Shown: one piece after another, positions 36,435-45,069 of the stretch
How the letters are laid out: every line of letters starts with the position of its first letter
Position numbering within the stretch: the stretch's first letter is position 1
Made by a program: the position numbers and the translations under genes
The notes under the pieces: generated by a model
The model's input: the letters and a program-made list of their open reading frames with translations, nothing else
Databases searched by the model: none
Told to the model about the DNA's origin: nothing
NCBI GenBank assembly: GCA_902760965.1
Contig: CACWIN010000016.1
Coordinates: 1 to 51,218, forward strand
Length of the DNA stretch: 51,218 nt
Source of the DNA: an uncultured Bacteroidales bacterium
Lineage (GTDB): Bacteria > Bacteroidota > Bacteroidia > Bacteroidales > Bacteroidaceae
Reading direction: 5' to 3'

Positions 36435-39083
36435 TTAAAATTCCTGTCCCAGGATAAAGTGCACCTGACTGCCGCTGTAACGGTTTGTTCCCATTACCTG
36501 GTCAAAGCCGTATGCCCAGTCAATACCCATCAGACCAATCATTGGAAGGAATACTCTCACACCTACGCCAGCCGAACGTTTCAGGTCAAACGGATTGAAC
36601 TTTCCAATGGAATCCCAAGCGTTACCGCCCTCAACAAACGCCAATGCGAAAATGGTGGTTGAATTCTCCATCAAAAGCGGGTATCTTAATTCTGCTCCCA
36701 TGCGGGTATATGCGTAACCGTCGGAATACGGGGTAAGCGAACCGTTGTCATAACCGCGCAGGCCCACAATCTCGGTTGCATATGTATAAGAGCCTCCGCT
36801 CATACCGTCACCACCCATGTAGAAGGTCTCAAAAGGTGATCTCTTGTATTTGTTGTAATGTCCCAGCAAACCAAAGTCAAACCTTGTCATAAGCACCAGA
36901 TGTCTCTTTACACCGCTCACCAGGGCAGTATATGTGCGACTGCGGAATTTCCATTTGTTATACTCAATCCATTTGTGCTTTTGACGCAGCTCTTCCTGAT
37001 ATGAGGCCGACGTGTTGTCCGCAGCCAGATTCTCATAATCAAGACCATCCCAAAGAGAATAAGGGGGAGTAAAGTAGACCGATGCCGAGAAATCCGAACC
37101 TGTCCTTGGGAAGATGGGATTGTCGGTCGTGTTTCTACTCAATGTAAAACCAAGATTGATATTGTTGCAGGTTCCGTTGTTTATCAGGAAATACGACCAC
37201 TGCTTAAGCTTGTAACGCGTATAGGACAGTTCGGTATAGAACGTAAAGTAATCATCGGGCCAGTGAAGACGCTTGCCCCACCCTACGCTGGCTCCGAACA
37301 TGGTGATATACTTGTCGGGATCGTAATATGATTCGTAGTTGTTGTAATATCCACCGCCATAATTGCCGTAGTTGCCGTATCCGTACATGTACTGATACAT
37401 GTTCTGGTAATATGCGGAGTTGTAGTAATTGCTGCTTATGTCTGTCTGCTTTGAGTAGAACAGGCTGACCGACAAAGAATTGGGACGTTTACCGCCAAGC
37501 CATGGCTCAAGGAACGAAATGCTGTACGAATGATAATACCTACCGTTTGTCTGGCCGCTGATGGAGAAGGTCTGGCCGTCTCCCTGTGGGATGAACATAC
37601 GGTAGTTGTCACTCTTATGGAACAGGTTGTAAATTGAAAAGTTGGTGAACTTAAGGGCGGCACGGCCTATGATACCCGTCTGACCCCAACCCATTGAGAG
37701 TTCAATCTGGTCATTTGCCTTTGACTCAAGCTGCCAGTCAATATCCACAGTTCCGTTTGAAGCATCGGGCTTGATGTCAGGATTGATTGTGGTAGGCTCA
37801 AAATGACCCATCTGGGCTATCTGACGGAAAGAACGCTCCAACGCATCATATGAGAAGGTGTCTCCGGGTCTGGTGTACAGCTCGCGCCTTACTACATTCT
37901 CATACAGACGGTCGTTTCCGTGAATATCCACACGGTTGATGGTAGCCTTAGGACCCTCGGCAAGACGTATCTCCAGGTCAATGGAGTCACCCACAACATT
38001 GGCTTCGACAGTATTCAGCTGAAGCATTACGTAACCGTTGTTGTAGTACATCTTTCCAATGGCGTCATTATCGGTACTGGTACGCTCATTCAGTTTTTTC
38101 TGGTTGTACACGTCACCGGGCTTCATGTTGAGCACGCCCATAAGCTGCTCACTGTTATAAACTGTATTGCCCACCCAGTTTATGTTCCTGATATAGTATT
38201 TGTCACCTTCGTCAAACTTAAGCCATATGTCGACGGTATTGTCGTTATAGTTGTTTGACACGCTGTCAAACACAATGCAGGCATCACGGTATCCAAGTTC
38301 GCTGTAACGTTCAAGAACCTTGTCCAGATCACCCTGATACTCCTCGTTCACGAATTTCTTGGTACGGAAAAACTCCTTTAACTTGCCCTTCTCGTTGGTC
38401 TTTTTCATCAATCTCTTGATGTTGTTGTCAGTAAGGGCCTGGTTTCCTTCAAGATGAATGGTACGTACCTTGACCTTGTCCTTTTTGTCAATGTAAATGT
38501 CAACATATGCCAGTCCGTCCTCATCGGCCTCGGAACGCTGCTGGACTCTTACTTCGGCATCCTTGAAGCCTTTCTCGTCAAAATAGCTGCGGATCAGCTT
38601 TTCGGAACGGTTCAGGCCGTTCTGGGTAATCTGGCTACCCGGGAACATACCTATCTTGTCCTCCAGTTCCGATGCCTCGCCCTTACGGATGCCGTGAAAG
38701 ACAACCTCTTTGATCTTGGGATTCTGCTCTATTGCCAGTTCCAGCCATATCTTGTCACCGGATACCTTGAGGGCCGATATCTTGATATTGGCAAACAGGC
38801 CTGTCTGCCACAGGCGTTTCATGGCATCGGTAACATCCGGTCCGGGAACTGCTATACGCTGCCCAATGGCCAAACCCGCAAGTTTGATAAGAGTCTTATG
38901 GTTGTTGGCTTCAAGTCCCGTTACCGTAATGTCGGCAATCTCGTATCTCTTGGGAGTTCCGGAGTACAGTATAACAGGCTTATCTCCGTCATTTTCCAAT
39001 GGGGTTGCGTCCGATTGGGCAAACAACGGAGCTGAAACAAACAGCCAGGTCAGGAAAAGTATCTTGTGTCTAAGCTTCATCAT
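36435..39083 (-). CDS. bamA: Outer-membrane protein assembly factor BamA
   Basis: Omp85 protein that inserts beta-barrels. The 882 residues have a signal peptide ending SAPLFAQ, five POTRA domains (about 45-425, for example YEIADITVTGLEANNHKTLI and KVRTIHLEGNQALTDNNIKRLM), and a C-terminal barrel (about 455-882) ending VHFILGQEF. The barrel has the family VRGY-like loop as GLRGYDNGSLTPYSDG near 780. Odd point: an insertion at about 548-589 is extremely rich in Tyr, Gly and Asn and should sit in an extracellular loop. It is 2 bases after uppS and before three ompH genes. Confidence 0.94.
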   Translation of the reverse strand: MMKLRHKILFLTWLFVSAPLFAQSDATPLENDGDKPVILYSGTPKRYEIADITVTGLEANNHKTLIKLAGLAIGQRIAVPGPDVTDAMKRLWQTGLFANIKISALKVSGDKIWLELAIEQNPKIKEVVFHGIRKGEASELEDKIGMFPGSQITQNGLNRSEKLIRSYFDEKGFKDAEVRVQQRSEADEDGLAYVDIYIDKKDKVKVRTIHLEGNQALTDNNIKRLMKKTNEKGKLKEFFRTKKFVNEEYQGDLDKVLERYSELGYRDACIVFDSVSNNYNDNTVDIWLKFDEGDKYYIRNINWVGNTVYNSEQLMGVLNMKPGDVYNQKKLNERTSTDNDAIGKMYYNNGYVMLQLNTVEANVVGDSIDLEIRLAEGPKATINRVDIHGNDRLYENVVRRELYTRPGDTFSYDALERSFRQIAQMGHFEPTTINPDIKPDASNGTVDIDWQLESKANDQIELSMGWGQTGIIGRAALKFTNFSIYNLFHKSDNYRMFIPQGDGQTFSISGQTNGRYYHSYSISFLEPWLGGKRPNSLSVSLFYSKQTDISSNYYNSAYYQNMYQYMYGYGNYGNYGGGYYNNYESYYDPDKYITMFGASVGWGKRLHWPDDYFTFYTELSYTRYKLKQWSYFLINNGTCNNINLGFTLSRNTTDNPIFPRTGSDFSASVYFTPPYSLWDGLDYENLAADNTSASYQEELRQKHKWIEYNKWKFRSRTYTALVSGVKRHLVLMTRFDFGLLGHYNKYKRSPFETFYMGGDGMSGGSYTYATEIVGLRGYDNGSLTPYSDGYAYTRMGAELRYPLLMENSTTIFALAFVEGGNAWDSIGKFNPFDLKRSAGVGVRVFLPMIGLMGIDWAYGFDQVMGTNRYSGSQVHFILGQEF

Positions 39084-39085
39084 GT

Positions 39086-39832
39086 TTATTTTTTACTTCC
39101 GGTAACCTGGGCACCGGTAAGACCAAAGCGGCGCTGACGCTGCTGATATTCATAAATGGCCTTGCAAAGTTCTTCCATATTAAAGTCAGGCCAGTATGTG
39201 TCACAGAAATAGAGTTCGGTGTATGCAGACTGCCACAACAGGAAATTGCTAAGTCTCAACTCGCCGCCTGTACGGATAAGCAGTTCGGGATCAGGCATGA
39301 AGTTTGTGGTCATGGCATCGGCAACCGTCTTTTCGTCAATATCCTCAGGATTTATCTCTCCTTTTGCGGCCTTGTCGGCAAGCAGACGGGCGGCGCGGGC
39401 AATCTCCCAACGCGAAGAATAGCTCAAGGCTATGACCATGCAGGAACGGTCAAACTCCTTTGTGTTTTCTATGCAATGGTTTATCTTGGCCCTGACTCTT
39501 TCAGGTATTCTCTCCAGATCACCTACAACACGCAGCCTGACGTGGTTCTTTATGAAAACCTCCTCGTCAATGTTCTTGAACATAAGCTCCATCAAAGCTG
39601 CGACTTCGTATTCCGGACGGTTCCAGTTTTCGGTCGAGAATGTATATAGGGTCAGGTATTTTATTCCAAGCTCTACGGCATTCTCCATTATCTTTTTTAC
39701 CACTTCTACTCCCTTGGCATGTCCCTGGGTACGTTCCTTACCACGCAGTTCCGCCCATCGGCCGTTACCGTCCATAATGATGGCAACGTGCTTAGGAATG
39801 CGGTTATTGTCCAATTGTTCCCTGTATGTCAT
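39086..39832 (-). CDS. uppS: Isoprenyl transferase (undecaprenyl diphosphate synthase)
   Basis: Cis-prenyl transferase making the undecaprenyl carrier for cell-wall and surface glycans. The 248 residues start near [20 protein letters not shown] (catalytic Asp in MDGNGRWA), then [31 protein letters not shown], and end with [20 protein letters not shown] and AYTELYF. Length is normal. One base separates it from the DUF6089 gene and 2 from bamA. Confidence 0.95.
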   Translation of the reverse strand: MTYREQLDNNRIPKHVAIIMDGNGRWAELRGKERTQGHAKGVEVVKKIMENAVELGIKYLTLYTFSTENWNRPEYEVAALMELMFKNIDEEVFIKNHVRLRVVGDLERIPERVRAKINHCIENTKEFDRSCMVIALSYSSRWEIARAARLLADKAAKGEINPEDIDEKTVADAMTTNFMPDPELLIRTGGELRLSNFLLWQSAYTELYFCDTYWPDFNMEELCKAIYEYQQRQRRFGLTGAQVTGSKK

Positions 39833-39833
39833 A

Positions 39834-40535
39834 TCATTTGATTATTTCATCATTACAATTGCAAGGACGCTTGAACACGTCAAATGTGACGTAAATCATA
39901 GTAAAACTGTAGCTGTCCTTGTTCTTTATTCCTTTTCCCTTTATCATGAAAGGGTTTTCCAGTGAGGGGCTTAAGTTTTCAGTAACATCAAGCCGGTCCG
40001 ATGTAGAAAACCTCATGGTCCATTCCAGACCCAGATTCACCCTTGGAGAGAGTTTGTAGCGTACTCCCAGACCAATGGGGAAATTTGCGGCAAAATCATT
40101 CTGGGCTGGCTTGGGGGCAAAAGTCATGCCCACGCCCAACAGCCCGTACGGGGCAATCCTGCTTATTCCGTTCCAATTGGCAGTACCATAGGCACAGAAC
40201 CCCCACTCTATCTGGACTCCAAAATCATACAGGGTCCTGCTGAATTTGATTCCGTCACCGGGCAAAACTCCGTCGGCATTGGCCGAATTACCCGAAATAC
40301 CTGCGGCAGCCAGATTAGCTTTCAACGAGAATCTGGGATTGACATTATATCTGGCTATGGCCGATACCATACCGTTGGTTCCCGCATAGAGACGGGAATT
40401 GGCATCACCCATATAAAAGCTTCCGCCTCCTCCCAGGCCAACCTCCATAAGGAAGCCGTCGTCCTGCGCCCTTACCAGCGGGAAACAGAACAACATGACT
40501 GCAAGTGCCGAAAACCTTAAACCGCGCATTTTCAT
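39834..40535 (-). CDS. DUF6089-type outer-membrane beta-barrel protein
   Basis: Protein of 233 aa with a signal peptide ending FPLVRAQ, then [26 protein letters not shown], barrel strands ([44 protein letters not shown]), and a short Cys-containing tail (RPCNCNDE). This family sits upstream of uppS and bamA in many Bacteroidales. Its role is not known. The ATG overlaps the preceding stop codon (ATGA). Confidence 0.82.
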   Translation of the reverse strand: MKMRGLRFSALAVMLFCFPLVRAQDDGFLMEVGLGGGGSFYMGDANSRLYAGTNGMVSAIARYNVNPRFSLKANLAAAGISGNSANADGVLPGDGIKFSRTLYDFGVQIEWGFCAYGTANWNGISRIAPYGLLGVGMTFAPKPAQNDFAANFPIGLGVRYKLSPRVNLGLEWTMRFSTSDRLDVTENLSPSLENPFMIKGKGIKNKDSYSFTMIYVTFDVFKRPCNCNDEIIK

Positions 40536-41890
40536 TTACGTTTATCCAATCTGGTTATTGCTCCTCGCCAAACCTGACCGTCAGCGGTCATAATCCAAAT
40601 ACCTCCAATACCATCGGTTGCATAAGAGAATCCTTTGGAATACCCTTTAAGCCCCGACGGCATCTGCATATAACGGTTCCATGATGAATCATAGTCTGCA
40701 TACCGGTCACAATAGAACCATGTAAGACCATTGTCACTTGACTGCCTGAATCCGTTCAATCCCGAGCCGAATGCATAAAGCGCATCATCGTACCATATGA
40801 CCGAAAGGGATTCCGATGCAGGGAGGCATAAATCTTTGTTGACCGGAGCATCGATCCTGGTAAACACCGAATCGGTGGAGAGTTTTGTCCAGACACTTGA
40901 ATAGCTCTCTCCTGCCTTGCGGCCTATCAAAACGGTCCTCATTATTTTGGGATTGGTGGCAAGCGGGCTACAGTATGCCACTGCCACCGAATCCATAAAG
41001 CCCTGAGGCTTTTTTTGAACCGCTGTCCAGGTTTTCATATCCGCGCTTGTCACTATACTGTCTGATACAGTCAACGCCCATACCAGGTCTTTATTGTTGA
41101 CTAATGGAATCAAGGCCGATATTCCGGACCTTACAAAACTCCAGTTGATTCCGTTACGGGATTTATACAGACTGTTTCCGACAACACTGTACAGTGAATC
41201 TTTCCATGATATCACGTTGCGTGTCCATCCTGCGGCAGGAAGGCCGGTTACTGCCGAAGTACTCCATTCTCCCTCCTTGACGTTCCTTGAGGCCATCTGA
41301 AGATCTCCGTTGCTATCCTTTCCCAAATTGTACAATGTATCGCCAATCACAACCGCACACGGGTCAGAGAGCGTAGGGAAACCCTGCGAATATGCCTTGG
41401 TCCACAAAAGGGAATCCGGGAATACGGTATGTACATTCAGTTTGAAATCATATGTCCTGACATAGGAGTCATCGGTAGAACAAACTATGAAACACAGGGG
41501 ACGGGTAAAATCTATCGCCTGGGATGCGCTCCACAGATTGGCATATTCCTCGTCCAGATACTTGTACATAAGCACTCCGTTGTAATAGACCGTACAGGTA
41601 ACGGAATCAACCTTTGAACCGTATGCAAGCGAATCGGTATTGTAAATCCGGTTGTTGAACTGGTCTATGGTCATGGGATACATGAGTCCCGCCTCACGCT
41701 CATAAACAATCGTGTCACGACCCTGAACATTCACATCATGAAACCTTACATCGTAATAACCCACCACAAACGAGGTTATGCAAGCCTCGGCTGTCTTATT
41801 CTCTTCAACGTCCTTAAGACAGGAAACATTCAACGCCAGAGTGCCGCAGAACAATATGGGGAAAAACAGTCTCTTGATCAGACTACGCAT
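40532..41890 (-). CDS. DUF6242-type lipoprotein with sialidase-like propeller repeats
   Basis: Lipoprotein of 452 aa. Signal ends ILFCGTLALNVSC (lipid Cys24). The N-terminal part (about 30-150) is beta-rich, with ACITSFVVGYYDVRFHDV. The rest has repeated Trp/Ser-type blades (SWKDSLYSVVGNSLYKSRNG, QSSDNGLTWFYCDRYADYD) that resemble Asp-box turns of a beta-propeller, ending IGGIWIMTADGQVWRG. Probably outer-membrane anchored; function unknown. It is the first gene of the envelope operon running to murI, with a -7 box at 41916-41924. Confidence 0.82.
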   Translation of the reverse strand: MRSLIKRLFFPILFCGTLALNVSCLKDVEENKTAEACITSFVVGYYDVRFHDVNVQGRDTIVYEREAGLMYPMTIDQFNNRIYNTDSLAYGSKVDSVTCTVYYNGVLMYKYLDEEYANLWSASQAIDFTRPLCFIVCSTDDSYVRTYDFKLNVHTVFPDSLLWTKAYSQGFPTLSDPCAVVIGDTLYNLGKDSNGDLQMASRNVKEGEWSTSAVTGLPAAGWTRNVISWKDSLYSVVGNSLYKSRNGINWSFVRSGISALIPLVNNKDLVWALTVSDSIVTSADMKTWTAVQKKPQGFMDSVAVAYCSPLATNPKIMRTVLIGRKAGESYSSVWTKLSTDSVFTRIDAPVNKDLCLPASESLSVIWYDDALYAFGSGLNGFRQSSDNGLTWFYCDRYADYDSSWNRYMQMPSGLKGYSKGFSYATDGIGGIWIMTADGQVWRGAITRLDKRK

Positions 41891-41915
41891 TACTTATACT
41901 AATTATTTGAACCGC

Positions 41916-41924
41916 GCAAATTTA
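41916..41924 (-). promoter_or_regulatory. -7 box of the DUF6242-to-murI operon
   Basis: Minus-strand TAAATTTGC matches TAnnTTTGC, 25 bases before the 41890 start. No clear -33 TTTG at the right spacing. Confidence 0.55.
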
Positions 41925-41998
41925 ACAACAAAATCCGTAGCAGAGCGTGTATTAGTGTTGTTTTATATTAAAGATTGCCCATATACGGCATAATTTAG

Positions 41999-42007
41999 TA
42001 ACTTCGC
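41999..42007 (+). promoter_or_regulatory. -7 box of the pyrE-argH operon
   Basis: TAACTTCGC is one base off TAnnTTTGC. TTG lies 21 bases upstream near the -33 position. It is 31 bases before the pyrE start, divergent from the DUF6242 promoter. Confidence 0.5.
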
Positions 42008-42038
42008 ACCACAAAAAAACATAAACATAACAAATTTT

Positions 42039-42671
42039 ATGGACAACGTCAAGAATCAGGTAGCACGTGAACTGCTCCGCATACAGGCCGTAAAAGTCCA
42101 GCCCGATGCTCCCTTTACCTGGGCATCAGGATGGCTTTCACCATTCTATTGTGACAATCGCAAGGCACTCTCTTTCCCTGAGGTGCGCAGTCTTGTACGC
42201 GACTCGCTTTGCAATGTGATATCCCAAAACTTTCCGGAGTTTGACGTGATTGCCGGCGTGGCAACAGGCGCCATAGCCCAGGGAGCTCTTGTAGCCGACA
42301 GAATGGGCAAACCTTTTGTTTATGTACGTTCCGCGCCAAAGGATCACGGACTGTCAAACCTGATTGAAGGTTATCTTGAGCCCGGCAGCCGTGTAATGGT
42401 GGTCGAAGACCTTGTCTCAACCGGACTTAGCAGCCTTAAGGCAGTCGATGCCATACGCAATGCAGGCTGTGAGGTAATAGGAATGGCCGCCTCGTTCACA
42501 TACGGATTCCCTGTTGCCCAGGAGGCTTTTGAAAAAGCCGGAGTAAAGCTCATTACACTTACTGATTACCCTGCAATGCTTGAGGCTGCCGTAACATCGG
42601 GTTACATCAAGGTAGACAGCCTGCCTACATTGGAGGAGTGGCGCAAAAACCCGTCGGAATGGGGAAAATAA
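42039..42671 (+). CDS. pyrE: Orotate phosphoribosyltransferase
   Basis: Converts orotate and PRPP to orotidine monophosphate in pyrimidine synthesis. The 210 residues show FTWASGWLSPFYCDNRKAL, the APKDHGLSNLIEGYLEPG catalytic loop, and the PRPP motif VMVVEDLVSTGLSSLKAV. Length is normal. It is first of an apparent operon with an SRPBCC protein, argH and a lipoprotein. Confidence 0.95.
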   Translation: MDNVKNQVARELLRIQAVKVQPDAPFTWASGWLSPFYCDNRKALSFPEVRSLVRDSLCNVISQNFPEFDVIAGVATGAIAQGALVADRMGKPFVYVRSAPKDHGLSNLIEGYLEPGSRVMVVEDLVSTGLSSLKAVDAIRNAGCEVIGMAASFTYGFPVAQEAFEKAGVKLITLTDYPAMLEAAVTSGYIKVDSLPTLEEWRKNPSEWGK

Positions 42672-42685
42672 TCCGATGAAATGGT

Positions 42686-43111
42686 ATGAAAAGATTTGAA
42701 AGCAACGTTAGACAGATTCCCTATTCACAGGAATCCGTATATTCCAAGGTATCGGATCTGAGCAATCTGAGCGCCCTGGCCGACATGATTCCCGCCGACC
42801 AGAAGGAGATGGTCAGCATTGAAAACCTGCAATGCACTCCAGACCAGGTAAGCTGTACAATCTCACCTATAGGGCAGGTTGAATTCGGAGTTGTGTCACG
42901 CGAACCGTCAAAATGCGTAAAACTGGAAACAATCAGTTCCCCAATACAGTTCATAATGTGGATACAGATAGTTTCCACCGGCAGTTCAAGCTGCAAAATA
43001 AAACTTACAGCCGACGCTGACCTGAATATGTTTATGGCCAAAATGGCCGAAAAACCCATTACCGAGGCTTTGGACAAGCTGGCCGACATGCTGGCTATGA
43101 TACCCTACTAA
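42686..43111 (+). CDS. SRPBCC-fold (START/polyketide cyclase-like) small protein
   Basis: Protein of 141 aa with no signal peptide. It has the helix-grip pattern: ESNVRQIPYSQESVYSKVSDLSNLSALADMI, VSCTISPIGQVEFGVVSR, VSTGSSSCKIKLTADADLN, and the long C-terminal helix MAEKPITEALDKLADMLAMI. Such folds bind small hydrophobic ligands, but the ligand is unknown. It is 14 bases after pyrE and 12 before argH, an arrangement also found in other Bacteroidales as I recall. Confidence 0.82.
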   Translation: MKRFESNVRQIPYSQESVYSKVSDLSNLSALADMIPADQKEMVSIENLQCTPDQVSCTISPIGQVEFGVVSREPSKCVKLETISSPIQFIMWIQIVSTGSSSCKIKLTADADLNMFMAKMAEKPITEALDKLADMLAMIPY

Positions 43112-43123
43112 AAAACAAGACAA

Positions 43124-44461
43124 ATGAAACCTATCTGGGATAAGGGAAAACCCGTAAACGAACTCATTCAGAAGTACACCGTAGGACGTGACCGTGAAAT
43201 GGACCTCATGCTTGCCAAGTATGACGTCCAGGGTTCGCTGGCTCACATAAGAATGCTCCAATCCATCGGTCTTTTGGAGAAAGATGAGTTGGAAGCTCTT
43301 TCGGCAGGTCTTAAGGATCTGCTGCCTTTGATTGAACGCGGCGAGTTTACGATAGAGGACGGAGTTGAGGATGTACATTCTCAAGTTGAACTTATGCTCA
43401 CCCGCCAGCTTGGCGATATGGGCAAAAAGATTCACAGCGGACGTTCCCGTAATGACCAGGTGCTGGTTGACCTTAAACTGTTTACCCGTGACCGTCTGCG
43501 TGGCATAGTGAATTCCGTAAAGAGTCTGTTTGACATTCTGATAAAGCAGAGCGAAAAGTACAGGAACGTACTTCTGCCTGGTTATACCCACCTCCAGATA
43601 GCCATGCCTTCATCATTCGGACTCTGGTTCGGTGCCTACGCCGAAGCTCTGACCGATGACATGCTGCTGTTGCGCGCCGCCTTTGACCAGGCCAACCGCA
43701 ATCCGCTTGGATCGGCCGCCGGATACGGATCATCGTTCCCGCTAAACCGCCAGATGACAACTGACCTTCTGGGTTTTGAGTCCATGAACTACAATGTGGT
43801 TTACGCCCAGATGACACGAGGCAAGATGGAACGCAACGTGGCATACGCCCTGGCATCGGTTGCAGCCACAATAAGCCGTCTGGCTTTTGACGCCTGCATG
43901 TACAACAGTCAGAACTTTGGGTTCATTAAACTGCCCGATGACTGCACTACCGGTTCCAGCATCATGCCTCACAAAAAGAATCCCGATGTATTTGAGCTGA
44001 CACGAGCCAAATGCAACCGCATACAGGCCATACCTCAGGAGATAACCCTTATGACAAACAACCTGCCCAGCGGTTATTTCCGCGATATGCAGCTTGTTAA
44101 AGAGGTCTTCCTGCCTGCATTCCAGGAACTTGAGGAGATAATTGCCATGACCGCCTACATGCTTGACCACATAAAGGTTCGTGAGGACATCCTGTCGGAT
44201 CCCAAATATGATGCCATTTTCAGCGTTGAGGAGGTTAACCGTCTGGCACTGCAAGGCATGCCCTTCCGTGAAGCTTACCGTAAAGTCGGAGCGGAGATTG
44301 AAAACGGCACATTCAAAGCCGACCATAACATTCATCACACTCATGAGGGTAGCATAGGCAACCTTTGCAATGACCGCATTGCAGAGCGTATGGAAAAGCT
44401 TACAGCCGGATTCCCGTTTGGAAAAATTGACCAGGCCATATCTGAGCTTACGTCAAAATAA
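43124..44461 (+). CDS. argH: Argininosuccinate lyase
   Basis: Last step of arginine synthesis: splits argininosuccinate to arginine and fumarate. The 445 residues show VEDVHSQVELMLTRQLGD, SGRSRNDQVLVDLKLF, GYTHLQIAMPSSFGLWFGAY, the SIMPHKKNPDVFEL signature with the catalytic Ser, and a helical end. Length is normal. It lies with pyrE in one run, joining two carbamoyl-phosphate-linked pathways. Confidence 0.96.
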   Translation: MKPIWDKGKPVNELIQKYTVGRDREMDLMLAKYDVQGSLAHIRMLQSIGLLEKDELEALSAGLKDLLPLIERGEFTIEDGVEDVHSQVELMLTRQLGDMGKKIHSGRSRNDQVLVDLKLFTRDRLRGIVNSVKSLFDILIKQSEKYRNVLLPGYTHLQIAMPSSFGLWFGAYAEALTDDMLLLRAAFDQANRNPLGSAAGYGSSFPLNRQMTTDLLGFESMNYNVVYAQMTRGKMERNVAYALASVAATISRLAFDACMYNSQNFGFIKLPDDCTTGSSIMPHKKNPDVFELTRAKCNRIQAIPQEITLMTNNLPSGYFRDMQLVKEVFLPAFQELEEIIAMTAYMLDHIKVREDILSDPKYDAIFSVEEVNRLALQGMPFREAYRKVGAEIENGTFKADHNIHHTHEGSIGNLCNDRIAERMEKLTAGFPFGKIDQAISELTSK

Positions 44462-44475
44462 TCCGTTTTCACCGT

Positions 44476-44997
44476 ATGAAAAGGACTCTTGTACTCTGTT
44501 TCTGGCTCATTTTTGCAGTTTGTTGTGAAAAGAACAATTACAAGACCTTTTCCTCTAAATACAGGGTGTTTTTCAGCTGTAACATAGCAGACGCCCCGTT
44601 CAATGGCATTACAACTCCGGGGCGTTTCCTGTCGGCCAGGGTAAACAACGGGAAACTGATGACAGTTGACTCTGACGGAAAGAAAGAGAACATTACGCTT
44701 ACTGCCGTACAAAACGCATCATACATCATGGGACTGGGAGGTCTTATTATCGGTACTCCCACCTTTAACAACGACAATGTTTCCATTTGGGCTTATGACC
44801 TGGGCTGTCCGGAATGCGACCAACCCGGCGTAAGGCTGACATTTGATATTCAGGGCATAGCTTCGTGTTCATCATGTCAAGGCCAATGGAACATGAACTC
44901 AAGCGGAATATCGGTCAATACCGACGGCAAGGAGAGACGTCCGCTTTACCGTTATCCCACCTCCCTGAACGACGGGATACTTATAGTTTCCAATTGA
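44476..44997 (+). CDS. Rieske-like lipoprotein with C4 ligands
   Basis: Lipoprotein of 173 aa; signal peptide ends near FAVCC (lipid Cys16 or 17). The core has GLGGLIIGTP, WAYDLGCPEC (Cys111, Cys114) and SCSSCQGQWNMNSSG (Cys131, Cys134). The two CxxC pairs are 16 residues apart, the spacing of a Rieske [2Fe-2S] fold, but with Cys where Rieske proteins carry His. It ends RPLYRYPTSLNDGILIVSN. It may bind zinc, or an iron or Fe-S centre. Bacteroidales relatives often show CCPHE and CPKCG forms at these places. It follows argH by 14 bases. A bidirectional terminator follows. Confidence 0.78.
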   Translation: MKRTLVLCFWLIFAVCCEKNNYKTFSSKYRVFFSCNIADAPFNGITTPGRFLSARVNNGKLMTVDSDGKKENITLTAVQNASYIMGLGGLIIGTPTFNNDNVSIWAYDLGCPECDQPGVRLTFDIQGIASCSSCQGQWNMNSSGISVNTDGKERRPLYRYPTSLNDGILIVSN

Positions 44998-45015
44998 CGG
45001 GAACTATTTGGAAAC

Positions 45016-45052
45016 AAAAAAAATGCCAACCGTTCAAGGCTGGCATTTTTTT
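45016..45052. terminator. Bidirectional terminator
   Basis: A-run, then a stem with TGCCA/TGGCA and CC/GG pairs (one A-C mismatch) around GTTCAA, then a T-run. It separates the convergent lipoprotein and esterase genes and can work in both directions. Confidence 0.8.
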
Positions 45053-45069
45053 ATGAATCTATCGGGGGA

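Noticed and set aside
38454-39035. 193-aa open frame opposite bamA
   Set aside because: Shadow of the POTRA region of bamA; no family features.
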